64,000 nucleotides of DNA from Tethya wilhelma (taxonomy: Eukaryota > Porifera > Demospongiae > Tethyida > Tethyidae). Positions 11,801 through 23,141 of this stretch are shown here, piece after piece. Position 1 is the first letter of the stretch. The number at the start of each line of letters is the position of its first letter. The notes beneath the pieces were generated by a model. The model was not told the origin of the DNA and searched no databases. It worked only from the letters and a program-made list of their open reading frames with translations. The translations under genes were made by a program, and so were the position numbers. The stretch is taken from NCBI GenBank assembly GCA_964030475.1, contig CAXIPT010000001.1, positions 15,753,763-15,817,762 on the forward strand. Reading direction: 5' to 3'.

Positions 11801-12624
11801 CACATATCTGATACCATCTACCACCACAGCACACGTGCACTAGACCAATTGAATCAGAGAGAGTTTCATTGGGTAGTCTCAGCTCCAGACTACCATCTTT
11901 ATCACACTCTGAGAAACAATGAACAATAAACATGCACAACACTTGTCAATGACTGTTATATATTTGGCCACAGCACACATATAATACAGACCTTGATCTG
12001 ATTCAGGTAAAGGACAGATCACTGCAGCAGGATTGGGAAAACATGGGTCCTCTTCAACACTCAGAGTCTTATTTGGGCAGTCTTTAAGAGAATCTTCTCT
12101 CCCATTACACTCTATTTTCTTCAGGAAATATGTTGAATTAGCTTGAACTTCTTTTCTCGTTGAATATTCAATTACTGAATCAGAAATTAATCTGGCTTGT
12201 TTACTCCTGGTTGTACCTATTAATTTTAGTAAAAACATTCAATCATGCATCAGGAGCGCATTATGCACTCGATCCTGTTAATATCACAAGTTATTAGTAT
12301 CACAAACTACCTACCTCTATATCCAAGGTTCCTGCACACAACTGAAGCATCATTTGTATCCCAATCATTGTCACCACACACATATCCCCAGGCACCATTG
12401 ACGCATACACGAACAATACCAGCTGTACCATTTTGGAATTCATAACTGAGGTCTGGAATCATGTCTAGTTTCACAGCATATGATTCACACGTTTCTGTAC
12501 AGTCTGTTTTAATAATACAAACATGGATATTACAGTTCAGAGAAATTAATTTAAAAAATGGCTAACCTTTCAGTGAAAAAAAGAAAAATAACAACAATAT
12601 CCTGAGTCTCACTAGCACTGACAT
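8582..12624 (-). CDS. Receptor tyrosine kinase with SRCR ectodomain
   Basis: Fourteen exons join in frame to 767 residues: 12624-12567, 12503-12315, 12216-11992, 11908-11744, 11551-11384, 11281-10972, 10892-10774, 10691-10533, 10386-10300, 10152-9920, 9824-9712, 9552-9384, 9016-8874, 8747-8582. A signal peptide ([16 protein letters not shown]) is followed by two SRCR-like domains ([15 protein letters not shown]...[19 protein letters not shown]...VCRQLGY). A Ser/Thr-rich stalk and one membrane helix ([17 protein letters not shown]) follow. The kinase is complete: GQGEFG loop, [36 protein letters not shown] and DRPTF. The kinase resembles the TAM/MET group (RNCM, one activation-loop Tyr). It should bind an extracellular ligand and signal by tyrosine phosphorylation. 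The ligand is unknown. An N at 9161 lies in an intron and may mark a small gap. Confidence 0.9.
8751..8826. repeat. (TAG)n then (GA)n microsatellite in last kinase intron
   Basis: Eight TAG triplets run into about 26 GA units directly next to the acceptor of the final kinase exon. Confidence 0.95.
9055..9137. repeat. Solo arm of the 17746-18156 foldback family
   Basis: AGTGTAGGAATGGGCAGTG and CGGCACATGACTACTTCATTTT match the arm of the foldback in ACSS intron 1, with differences in the middle. It lies in a kinase intron and no second arm is adjacent. Confidence 0.75.
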
Positions 12625-13508
12625 CACTAGTATTTTTTTCTCTCTAGATCTATAACACCATTCATTCCTTTCAGACACAATTAGCAGGCATCATAGTTTT
12701 ATGCATAGTGCAAGTGGAGAGGGTGGAACCCGCGCACCATTTCCATTTCCTATGGTGGCCGAGAAGGGAGGCTACTTCCACTATATATACCGCGACCTCG
12801 ATCCATGCATGCAGGGCCGGCCACCGTATAGATGTCTCATACTACATGGTAGCGAAACATGATTGATTGATTGATTAATATTGTGTCATAATACAATTAA
12901 CAGCAAGTTACAACCTATCTACGTTACAAGTTACAACAGAACGTCCTGACTTGTATTACTGGTTGTAAACTTTTGAAATTGGCAGTTGTGCAATTGTGCT
13001 ATTGAACATCTATACAATGTCATCTACTCACTGAATCACAATGTAGTGACCACTTGTTAATGCATGTTTGTTTACGTTTATTTACTCATCATTTTTGTAA
13101 TCATCTGCATACAATTTCCTGGTCATGCTTTTCCACCTGACTACTGATCTCACATCACTCTTAGTCAGTACTTTTACTTTGATGCTTTTAGGTTCTATAT
13201 TCACCATTCACCTTATCTACTTAACACCTGTACCACATCCTTTTACTTCATGCTTTTTGTCTAGGATATTCTTAGGTACACCACACTATTTTTAGTAGCT
13301 CATGGATTTTTGTATAAATACCCAGAGTTTGTAGCTACCACATATTCGCACCACCATCACTATAATCTTCACTTGCAACATTGCATTCAATCTGATTAAA
13401 GTTTGTTAGTAGTTCAATCTCAACTACTACAACTTACTAAAATATTATTGCATGCATTCCATTTACAGTAATCTATACTTGAACACTAGAGTTAGTTTAG
13501 ATATGTGT
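12625..13508. other. Intergenic, upstream of the kinase gene
   Basis: No ORF of note. It should hold the kinase promoter. I see no clear TATA box; a GATT repeat lies near 12861-12876. Confidence 0.4.
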
Positions 13509-14308
13509 TTAGGAACACTTGTTTTCGTAACTAGCATTCCATGTCTCGTTGATAGTGTTGATAACCCACTCCATCAGATTATTTCGATTTCGAATTTTCT
13601 TGTCAGTGTCATCATCAGCTTCGCAGTTATTGTTATTCAAATCCCACACTCTTACAGTAAAATTTTGTCGCATCAAACTTGCAAGACAGAAAGCTGTTTT
13701 AATTTCATTCTCACTTATGTTAATGTTCTCGTCAAGGCCTGTAGTAAACAGTCGGGCAAAATAAATTGTGGGTTTTTCGTAAGGATATTTTCTTATCAAA
13801 TATTGCACACAACTTTTGGTGTTACATGGCCACGTCACCCAAATTTCAGATGGGCGAGCATCACGTTCCAGAACTTTTCCATACAGGTTACCTCGATCAG
13901 TGTATGAATAACCATAAGGATTGCTGTTTCTTATGATGGTGTACAAGCTAGCATCATCTAAATTCCTCATTGATTTACGAATGTCATTAAGTACACTTTT
14001 CTCTATAGTCAAGTTGGTCGTTTCATCAACACACACTGGAAAAATGAATATTATACAGATCATAATTTATTATTCCAGTCGAAGAAAATTAATGTAAAAT
14101 ACTTACTAGAATCCTGTACATCAGCCTGCTGAATCATTTGTGCCAGGAATTCCAGCAGTATGGCTGGATCCAAGTCAGCTTTGAACTTCTTCAGCTCATC
14201 AACCATATACTTCTGAACTGTCACCAATGGACTCACATCCTGCACTACAGCAGACCTAGGAAGAGCAGACGCTACAACTAACGTTGAAAGAAAAAACAGA
14301 AGCAGCAT
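13509..14308 (-). CDS. Secreted two-exon protein, unrecognised family (member A)
   Basis: Exons 14308-14107 and 14035-13509 join through a phase-1 intron to 242 residues. The chosen Met opens a signal peptide (MLLLFFLSTLVVASA); an in-frame upstream ATG at 14389 would bury it. Exon 1 also encodes a short helix ending LLEFLAQMIQQ. Exon 2 has KPTIYFARL, then FTVRVWDLNNNNCE and a helical end with Asn-linked glycosylation sites and Cys. The same gene plan, intron phase and motifs (KPxIxxARL, FTVRxWDL) recur at 23142 and 25407, so these are three paralogues. I recognise no known family. Confidence 0.72.
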
Positions 14309-14427
14309 TGCAGACAGAATTAATGAGTTGAATCTGAAATGTATACAGTAGCTGTAGTTGTCAGTAGCTGTTGAAGGTACAACACGCAATCAAAAATGTC
14401 CATATCAGTAGCCTATGCTGAACTTAA

Positions 14428-14434
14428 TTTATAC
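14428..14434 (-). promoter_or_regulatory. Possible TATA box of secreted member A
   Basis: TATAAAT on the minus strand, about 120 bases upstream of the start codon. Both paralogues also have a TATA element at a similar distance. Confidence 0.4.
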
Positions 14435-14995
14435 CAACCAGCTCATTGAGCTCAAGTATGCAAGACAAACATAATACTGTGAAAAGTATACAAGGAAATA
14501 TGGATATTGACACTATAGCATCATGACCATGGTGTAGTTTGTTCATGTTCACTTGAGTTTTCTATAAATTTGACAGTATATACCAACCAATTGTTAATGT
14601 TTCACTTGGCACCATTGAATAGTGAATTTCACATAGATTATCAGATTGTATCTGTCCAAATTTCCTGCATATCTTAGTGATCACAACAAGCCAAGTTCAC
14701 TCTCCCCCCAACCCTCAAAAGTTCCAAGTCTCCTTTCATTGTACAAATCATCCTTTAATAAACCTGCTAAATATGTCAATGATAACTAACAGTGGGAAGT
14801 ATGCAGTAGTATAGGCCATAATATTATGGCTGTATGCCCTTCGGATAAAGGGAAAAAATTCTAGAAAAAACCCTGAGAAGTGAGAACATACAGACTACAG
14901 ACAAGCATGTATTAGGACCCAACCACTGAACAAAAAATTAGTGGTAAAGCTCAATTTTTTTCTTATTATCAAGCAAAGCTTATGTCTAGACATGA

Positions 14996-15319
14996 TCAAA
15001 CTACGTCATAAGAATTCCTGTTCACAACCTGGACTAGGGTGTCTTGTAGTATTACATGCAGGGGAGCCTGCATCAAAGGAGTAGAGTTCCCAGTTGCTTC
15101 CTCCTTCACCAGCTCCTTTGATCGCTAAAATTTGGTGATGATACTGTAATGCAAATTAAGAGAGAATTAAATCTTTCTCAACATTGTCATGCAAACACCA
15201 TACTTTCTTGAGTGTCGATCTGTGTCCCACGCTCATCATAGTTATGCCTAGTTGCTGAAGAGTGGTGTAAAAGTAGTGCTCACTGTCTTCACTCAGTGCA
15301 GATGTGGCTTCATCCAAAA
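14996..15319 (-). pseudogene. ABCD-type ABC transporter, 3' exons only (partial)
   Basis: The exon 15319-15204 encodes VLDEATSALSEDSE...TTLQQLGITMMSVGHRSTLKK. This is the Walker B/D-loop and H-loop region of an ABC ATPase; LGITMMSVGHRSTL is closest to the ABCD group (peroxisomal or lysosomal half-transporters). A likely last exon, 15124-14996, continues in frame to a stop. No upstream exon (Walker A, LSGGQ, membrane domain) appears in the next 1.4 kb. An N at 15383, just upstream, suggests lost sequence. It may therefore be a real gene truncated by the assembly and not a true pseudogene. Confidence 0.6.
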
Positions 15320-15539
15320 CTTTAATAGAAGGGAGAAATGGAAATGATGGTAAAACTACAAGTATATATATAGCTAACAATTNATAAGAGACAGTACGCT
15401 TGCATATACAGCTGCAGATTTGCTCATTCAGATTTGCTACTATACAAATAGTATACCCAATTAAAGTACAGTACTTGTAAGTTGTAAGGCCTGACATGCA
15501 GTGACTCTTGAAATTTATTTTTAGAAAGATTTATACATA

Positions 15540-16727
15540 CACTTTGTGTTCCATTTTCAATGCAGAATAATCTATAATTATTATAACTGTCACTGATATT
15601 TTTATGTCACTGATTCTGACATTTAATCTCTTGTACGTGTGCATTTCTCTCATTATACTAACGAAGGTCCAGTTAGCTTGTGTCACCTATTTATTAACAG
15701 TCAGTGCATGTACAATAACTCAGTTATAGCATGGGCCCAGTGCTGTATTGGCCCTGGCATGCCAATACAGCAAACTTGTATATACCCTGGCTTGCTATAG
15801 TCAGTATATAGAGTTATAGTTAATTTATTATTATTAATTACTGGTGGTTAGCCAGTGTACATGGGATATGTAACCATACTAAGTTCGGCAGTGCCTTTGA
15901 AGTGTGACCTAACTATGGTACAAAATATCATAATGTATACGTACCCTAGCTAGCTATCCCGCCCCCACACATTATTAATTGTCCCACCCCCAATATATTA
16001 TATGGAATCTGTAAACTTAGGCGGTACCTTTGAAGTGTGACCTAGCTATGGTACAAGTAGTTAATGGTTGCAGATATGAGCTAGATTGTGGATGTGGCAT
16101 GTACTTGATGATGCTTTTTCAACCCTTAATAATTAACCCTGGTATAATATAGGGGCCTGTCTTTTAATTGTTGAAATGTGATCATGATGTCCCGCAGGAT
16201 ATATACCCATTATGTTGACTTCCGTCTTCAAGTACTTAGTTGTACTAAGTCTTCCCTTTTGTAATTTGTTCTTTTTATGCTTTTTTCCTGTCTGTTGACG
16301 TCATTACATTTCAGTTTCTCTTGACATTGCGCAATATTATCATTAATCATTATCTAATTCTAGTGAAGCCAGCTATATCCATTAGTAAGTCGCCAAGCTA
16401 GAATTTAGTCTGCATACCAAACTCAGATGTTGAATTCCATTTGTGCATAGCTTGTTCATAACCATGCTGTTTATGGTCATTTTACATCAAATCATAATGT
16501 ATACCCTAGATACCCCCACACACATTGTCCCAGGCCATCCCATGCTGTTTTTATGGTCATTGTACATAAAATTATAGTTTACCCTTGTATATACCAGGAC
16601 CCCCACACATTATTGTCATTATTGTGTCTGTCCCACCCCCATAATTATCGCGCATGCTCATGTACGCGATCGAACTAGTGCTGCAGCGCTCGCGCTGGGC
16701 TTTGATCATATTGATGATCTTTACCAG
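15540..16727. other. Intergenic with local direct repeats
   Basis: No gene found. GCCTTTGAAGTGTGACCTA recurs (with one change) at about 15893 and 16027. Segments around CCCCCACACATTATT, TTATGGTCATT and TATACCC recur at about 15963, 16500 and 16600. These look like decayed tandem copies. CGCGCATGCTCA at 16649-16660 is a possible promoter motif of the downstream ACSS gene. Confidence 0.5.
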
Positions 16728-16736
16728 GCACAATGG

Positions 16737-16798
16737 TAGTCTAGTCCTAGACCCCTCCTCCTTCGCCAGCGAAGGAGGAGGGGTCTAGGACTAGACTA
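16737..16798. repeat. Perfect 62-bp hairpin element inserted at the ACSS start codon
   Basis: The 30-bp arms 16737-16766 and 16769-16798 are perfect reverse complements around a 2-base loop. The 9-bp sequence GCACAATGG directly flanks both sides (16728-16736 and 16799-16807), which has the form of a target-site duplication. The second repeat contains the ACSS ATG (16804-16806). The first therefore supplies an extra ATG GTA GTC TAG. The arm start (TAGTCTAGTCCTAGACCCC) matches the hairpin at 4086. Confidence 0.88.
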
Positions 16799-16803
16799 GC
16801 ACA

Positions 16804-18813
16804 ATGGCTGCGAGTCATGTTTATACTCGCTCAGCCTGCTTTCAACGATTTGTTATAAGCTTTGTGCGGCCAAAGAGATTTACTAGCAGCGTGAGTTATC
16901 CGTTGCAGCTGTCCTCTGTGTCAGAGAACCATGCAGCATGGTATGAAGAGAGTCTGAAGAACCCCGAGGCATTCTGGGGAGACCTAGCTAGGAGAAGACT
17001 CAGATGGATGAAAGAATTTGACCAGGTTATGGATTGCAACATGAATGAGGGAAAGATCAGTTGGTTCAATGGAGGGAAGATCAATGTGGCAGGTAATGAT
17101 GTATCATCTTCATGAAACACCACCACATCCACATCATCATACGTACGGTAGTACGTATAGTAGGAATGGGCCGACTGTCCCATAGACACAATACAAAATG
17201 TTTATGCTCATAAACTTTCAGAGAATGACAGCTAAGCCTTCAGACATGGATTAAAGCCTCCCTTGGATAGTTTTCTAAGTGCATACATCAACAAAACTCA
17301 CAGAAACTTTCTAGAGCACTCTGGAGAGAGCGCTGGCGGGAAGCCAGAACAGTGCAATTTTGTTTTCTTCTTCCTTCCTAACTGACAAACTTGAACGCGA
17401 TTTCCAGACAAACAAAAGGTATTCAGCCAGCTTTAACTGTACAGTGCAACTTGACTTCATCCGAACTACGTCCTTTTATACTCGTTTGGTGCCTAAAAGC
17501 TATATAACAAACAAAATCTAGGCATTTTAAAAACTCTGATATAAAATACTGTACTTGCATGTAGCCATCTTGATGTAGGTAAAGGTCGTCAACAGACCAC
17601 GTGGTTTGCATGCATATAATGCGCATGCGCATCCAGTGTACTTGAAAGCAGTAGCTCATGCTTTTTGTAGAGACTGACCAGTCTCTGATAGCTTATACTC
17701 CATTGCAGTTGAGCACCTTAGTGTTGGAAAAAGTGAACAAACAAGTATAGTAAAAATTTCATAAAAATTAGCAGTGTAGGAATGGGCAGTGCTGCAAAAA
17801 GAAAGGAAACAAGGCTGGGACTTTAAATTTCGGCACATGACTACTTCATTTTCAAAGTTTCCAAGCTCATATAGGTTGCCTGTATACCTTCTAATTTATT
17901 TATGACTTAATTGGAATCAGAATTTTAATCATGATTCTATAATTATCATAATAATATCAATGGGCATGTACATGTAGCATTGTTTTAACCATATCAATAT
18001 TAATTTTATTTTATATGTTCATGACTGGATACATGAGGAATCAAAAATGAAAATGAAGTAGTCATGTGCCGAAATTTAAAGTCCCAGCCTTGTTTCCTTT
18101 CTTTTTGCAGCACTGCCCATTCCTACACTGCTAATTTTTATGAAATTTTTACTATATAAACATATAAATTCACAAAACCTCACCCACCATGCATGCATTA
18201 CTTGCTCTGGTAACCTCGTTATTTCTGCAGAGAATCTTCTTGATCGTCATGTTGAAGCACATCCTGATAAGACGGCCATCATCTGGGAGAGAGATGAGCC
18301 TGGGGATTCCAAGATAGTTTCATACAGGTGTGAACTATTGTGATTGATACTTGAGGTTAAAATTTGATCACATCATCATAACCACAAGTCCTTCTGTTAA
18401 CTCTTTTTTTTTCCACCTTACCATTTCAGAGGGGGAGCCTGGGGAATTTTATCATCAATGACCAATGGTTTAATAATGTGAACACGTACACATACACCCA
18501 CTCATCAGAGACCTCCTTGAGATGACTTGTCAGGTGGCCAACCTGCTGAAGAGAGATGGAGTAAAGAAAGGTGACAGGGTAGCCATCTATATGCCAGTCT
18601 CTCCTCTCTTGGTTGCCTCCATGTTAGCCTGTGCCAGGATAGGAGCTATACACAGGTCAGTATAACAGCTGAGTGCTGAGCTAAACAACAGTCAGTATGT
18701 GTGTGACGTGAAGTGAAATCTTAATCTTGTAGTGTTGTGTTCGCTGGGTTCAGTGCTGAATCATTAAGATCAAGAATTGTGGATGGTAAGCTTGTGTTTG
18801 TGTGCAGGCACTT

Positions 18814-18857
<44 letters not shown>

Positions 18858-21799
18858 CTGGTTCAAGCCCAGCCAGGTGCAGCTGTAAATTTTCATTTTT
18901 CTTTTCATTTTTCAGCCTCAGCAAGTATTGTGATCACCTCTGATCAAGGCATCAGGGGAGGGAAAGTGTTTCCCTTGAAAGAAACAGTGGACAGAGCCAT
19001 TGAAGGATTGGATGACATGGTGAAGAGAGTGTATGTTGCTCAAAGAACTGGAGGTAGTGTGAACATGAAGGCAGGCAGAGATGTGCAGCTGCAAGAAGTA
19101 TGTCTCACCTAACTGGGAATTAGATTAGTCCATGGATGTATATTATATCAATTTTTTTTCACATAATGTTCCAGGCAATGTCCAAGGAGTCCTCCACTTG
19201 TCCTCCTGAACCTCTGGACAGTGAAGACAAGCTCTTCATGCTGTACACATCTGGTAGCACTGGTAAACCCAAAGGCATTGTCCACACTCAGGCTGGCTAC
19301 CTCCTCTATGCCTCAATGACACAACAGGTGAGCCTCTCTCTCTCAAGGGAGAGATAGTTTGTGTCTTTCTCTAGTCACCTCATTTCTCTCCTTGTGATGT
19401 TGCAGTATGCATTTGACTATCATCCTGACAAAGAGGTGTTTGCTTGTGTTGCTGACATTGGATGGATCACTGGTCACTCCTACGTGGTCTATGGACCACT
19501 CTGTAATGGAGGAACTACTGTGATGTTCGAAAGTATACCAACATATCCTAACCCAGGTTAGCCTAGCTCAAATCATGCATTGTATGTAACATTCCATAGC
19601 TTTGTTCACATACCATAAATCTGCACGTGTTAATATCTCTGCTATTCATTTTCACATTGTCTATTTTCATGGGTTAGTAACAGAAATACCTCTTTTGTGG
19701 TTACCTCAGACCATGAAATATACATGACAGTATGATTGTAGTTGAATCATTGGATAGATCTCTAATGTCCCTTAGGTCGCTACTGGGAAATGGTGGAACG
19801 GCTGAAATTGACTCATTTCTATGGTGCTCCCACTGCCATCAGGATGCTGCTGAAGGCTGGTGATGAATGGGTCACCAAGTATGATCGCTCCTCACTCAGA
19901 ATACTAGGATGTGGTGAGCTTCATTAATATAGAAGGCTGTACAGCTGTTAGTATGGACTTAATTGCTGGGTTCTGTGATTCTCATCAGTTGGAGAGCCCC
20001 TGAATGATGAGGCTTGGTTGTGGTATCATAATGTGGTGGGAGATGGGAGGTGTACAGTGGTGGACACTTGGTGGCAAACTGGTAGGTACATGTGTGTATG
20101 TATGGGGCATTTGTGTTGCCAATATTCAAGTGAAAGGTATGAGTTAGTTTTCAATTTTGATGTTATTGTTCGATGTGTATAGAAACTGGTGGCATTATGA
20201 TAACACCGAGACCATCTCCTGATGACTCTACACCCAAACCTGGTTTCCCTACCAGACCTTTCTTTGGGATACTCCCAGCTATTGTTGATCAAAATGTAAG
20301 AAGGGTTGAGCCATGATATTGTTCATAGTCATTCTTTGGAATTCCAATTCTATGGCTTGTACTGTACGTAGTTGCATGTATGCAGCTGTAATAATATACA
20401 CAAGACACATGTATAGGAGGTGCTGCATTCACTTACTTGTCCATCCGTGCAAAAACTACTAAAAATCGTGCATTCCCAGTTTCATCTATCAATGACATAT
20501 TGTATGTAGTTTATTTGACAGAATCTGATGTTCTATTTTTGTTGCTGTCAATGTGACAGCATTAGCCATACTTCTCTTAATAATTCTGTATTTATCTGTT
20601 TATTTGCTTGCCTCTACCTACAGGGCCAGGAGTTGGTTGGTCCTAACGTATCTGGCAACTTGTGTATCAAGAAGCCATGGCCTGGGATGGCGAGGACCAT
20701 TTGGAATGATCATGAGAAGTTCATGAACACCTACTACCGACCTTACCCTGGTCTCTACTTCAGTGGGGACGGAGCTCTACGAGATGAAGAGGGAGACTAT
20801 CAGATCACTGGGAGAGTGGATGATGTCATCAATGTCAAAGGTCATAGAATCGGAACGGCCGAGCTTGAGAGCTACATGGTGAGTGAAGATTACATTGACT
20901 ATAATATAGATTGGTTCATCGTTTCATCTGTCAAATTTTTGTCTGGTTTTAACTATCATTGCTGTGGATAATCCAATAAAATCATCGTACTTATAAATTA
21001 TCATGATTTACATCGTCAACAGTTAGTGATGAAATAAGTATACAGATAATATTATACTTTGATTCTCAAAAAAATTATAATTTTAGGATCACGATCCCAG
21101 AGTTGCTGAAACAGCTGTGGTTGGATTTCCCCATGAGATGTTTGGAGAAGGTAATGGAAACCCTGCCGTGTAGTTATGTATACAACTATAGTTATCATTT
21201 CTTCTTTGAACTAGCCATCTATGCCTTTGTGATCCCAATGGATGGAGTGACTGACTCAGAGGAGGAGATCACCAAAGACTTGAAACAACTCATTAGGACA
21301 CACATTGGAGGATTTGCAGTTCCACAATCGTTTCTTGTAAGCTTCTTAGTGAAATTAATACCTAAACAAACCAACATGTAGCAACAAGTAATGTGCATGT
21401 GTACTTTAGAATTCAAGATCATACTTTGGTACATGTACTTGTGCTATAATACACAGTATATAGCTATGTTTGGTGCTCTCCAATAAGAATAATCAAGTTA
21501 TATGTGTGATTTGGCCAAATATTTCCCCCCACAAGCAGTTGTTGACAGTTCTGCACCACTCTGGTATAGATCCCTTGATATGCCTTCATGAGGTCTCTGA
21601 AATTTTATCTATTAAACATAATTTGGTATTTTGGTTTCAGATTGTCCCAGGTCTCCCAAAGACACGCTCTGGAAAGATCATGCGTCGAATCTTGAAGAAG
21701 ATAGCAGCTGGAAATGTGGATGACTTGGGGGACATTTCTACTCTGGCTGACCCAGCAGTAGTTGAAACGATTGTTCAGAAACACAAAGAAAACAATTAA
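16804..21799 (+). CDS. ACSS1: Acetyl-CoA synthetase, probable mitochondrial form
   Basis: Fourteen exons give 671 residues: 16804-17092, 18231-18327, 18509-18655, 18733-18785, 18916-19097, 19175-19327, 19406-19556, 19776-19913, 19989-20081, 20183-20295, 20624-20878, 21087-21150, 21215-21336, 21641-21799. The product makes acetyl-CoA from acetate, ATP and CoA. Visible motifs are the P-loop-like [32 protein letters not shown], the hinge/CoA motif [11 protein letters not shown] and the C-terminal [11 protein letters not shown], whose Lys forms the adenylate. The first 29 residues are rich in Arg, Ser and Phe with no acidic residue, as in a mitochondrial presequence. The paralogue at 31613-37842 lacks them. 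The mitochondrial location, and so the ACSS1 symbol, is an inference. Confidence 0.93.
17620..17631. promoter_or_regulatory. NRF1-type palindrome TGCGCATGCGCA
   Basis: An exact match to the animal NRF1 consensus, inside ACSS intron 1. Near-copies sit upstream of the TRAF-like and FEM1-like genes. Function is inferred. Confidence 0.4.
17746..18156. mobile_element. Foldback element with 109-bp identical arms
   Basis: Arms 17746-17854 and 18048-18156 are exact reverse complements by eye, enclosing about 190 bp of AT-rich DNA with no ORF. It sits in ACSS intron 1. Arm identity implies recent insertion or gene conversion. Related arm fragments occur at 9055-9137, 7096-7140 and (short) about 17160. 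Confidence 0.88.
18808..18881 (+). tRNA. tRNA-Asn (GTT) inside an ACSS intron
   Basis: The 74-nt gene folds fully: acceptor GCACTTG pairs with CAGGTGC, discriminator A, D arm GGCGCAATCGGTTAGCGC, anticodon arm TCGGCTGTTAACCGA with anticodon GTT, and T arm GCTGG/CCAGC. A T-rich run downstream can end pol III transcription. It lies in the 130-bp intron between exons 4 and 5, on the same strand, and ends only about 34 bases before the next exon. Confidence 0.9.
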
Positions 21800-22313
21800 A
21801 AATTGGAAAAGTTCTTCATCCCACGCAGGTCTGTACTCTGCAGCCAGTATGCCTATATTACTACCCCCTTTTAGGTTGAATAAAAATCTAACTATTTTTA
21901 TTTGTATTGGACATTCTGAGAATGTTTTTCTGGTTTAAATCTGTGTTTTGTAATACCTGATAGATGGTTAGCAACGGTGAATTAATGATATTAAGGTGAA
22001 TGGCTAAAATTAAGTATTGGAATGTATAGGTGCAATCTTGGTCATGGTCTGGAAATAGCCTCTCTGTCAGCAGGCAGAGTGCTCCAAGGGTACAAAGTCA
22101 TGAAAAAATCAAGTGAACATAATAAAATGATCTGAATTCAAAGTCACATGATTGGAATGCTTGTGAACCCACTCTTCTCTTTGGCACGACCTTATACTAA
22201 AGCCGGGGTGAAGAAGGGGAAAGAATTTTTGCATGCACCTGCTGAAATATTGACAGTCTCAATAATAAATTTTAATCATCTAGTTTGAAAGAGTCATAAA
22301 AATTCTCTCGTCT

Positions 22314-22482
22314 TAGCCTCGTACCCAGATCCCTCCCATCTAAGAGAAGAGTAGCCTCGTACCCAGGCCTCTCCCTTCTTTTGATGGGAGGGGCCTGGAT
22401 ACAAGGCTACTCTCCTCTTAGATGTTAATTCCTTAATTTCTGTGAGTGAAAGGCCAAAGAAGAGAGCCTGGGTATGAGGCTA
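22314..22482. repeat. Nested foldback, TAGCCTCGTACCCAG family
   Basis: TAGCCTCGTACCCAG starts at 22314 and again at 22352. The inner copy folds with 22395-22409 (GGATACAAGGCTA end), and the stem extends outward through CATCTAAGAG. The outer copy folds with 22466-22482 (GCCTGGGTATGAGGCTA). It lies downstream of ACSS. Confidence 0.85.
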
Positions 22483-22996
22483 CTTATACCTCCTCAAGAT
22501 CTGAGTATGAGCTAGCTAGGGGTCAACATCCATCAAACTAATTTCTTGAATGATCATAATAATAATCCAAACATTACCCAAGGTACAATGTGTCATGTGT
22601 CTATAAAAAAATTGAATTACATTGTATGATTAATTATTAGCACATTACATTATCAGATTCTATGCTTATCCATCAAGATTTACGTTAACTGTTAATAAAA
22701 GCCGGTAAACTGAATGCTAATTTCACAAGTGTTGCAATTGTGTTTGTAGGTGTGTGATAGCAGCACTTGGGGTGCCAGTTTTGTTTTTGCGCCCGCCCTG
22801 ATATTTACAGTTGACCAACACTACCATCACTCACATTACAACTGGTTTTTCTGCTGATTGTGATAACTGTCGGCAGGCCAGCCGGTTGGTGAAAAATTAT
22901 AGTGAATTTCGATTATACAAACAATTAGTAGGATTTCAGTATGGAATGGTGTATGCATGAACACAACAAAATGTGCCAATTAGGGAAATTAGATGC

Positions 22997-23004
22997 TATA
23001 AAAG
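22997..23004 (+). promoter_or_regulatory. TATA box of secreted member B
   Basis: TATAAAAG about 140 bases before the start codon, in a context (ATGCTATAAAAGRAACAGTG) kept at the paralogue (25251). Confidence 0.6.
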
Positions 23005-23141
23005 AAACAGTGTAGGTCTGTGCTAATTGGCATAAACTTGCTGAAAGTTGTTAATTGTGCTACCACTAGCTCCTTGATCTCTTTCACTCAATCAATTTTG
23101 TCTCCCAGAGCTAATTATTAAAGAATCACGATACAAGAAAC

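Noticed and set aside
13452..13907. 151-residue plus-strand ORF
   Set aside because: It is the exact antisense of exon 2 of secreted member A, which has paralogue support.
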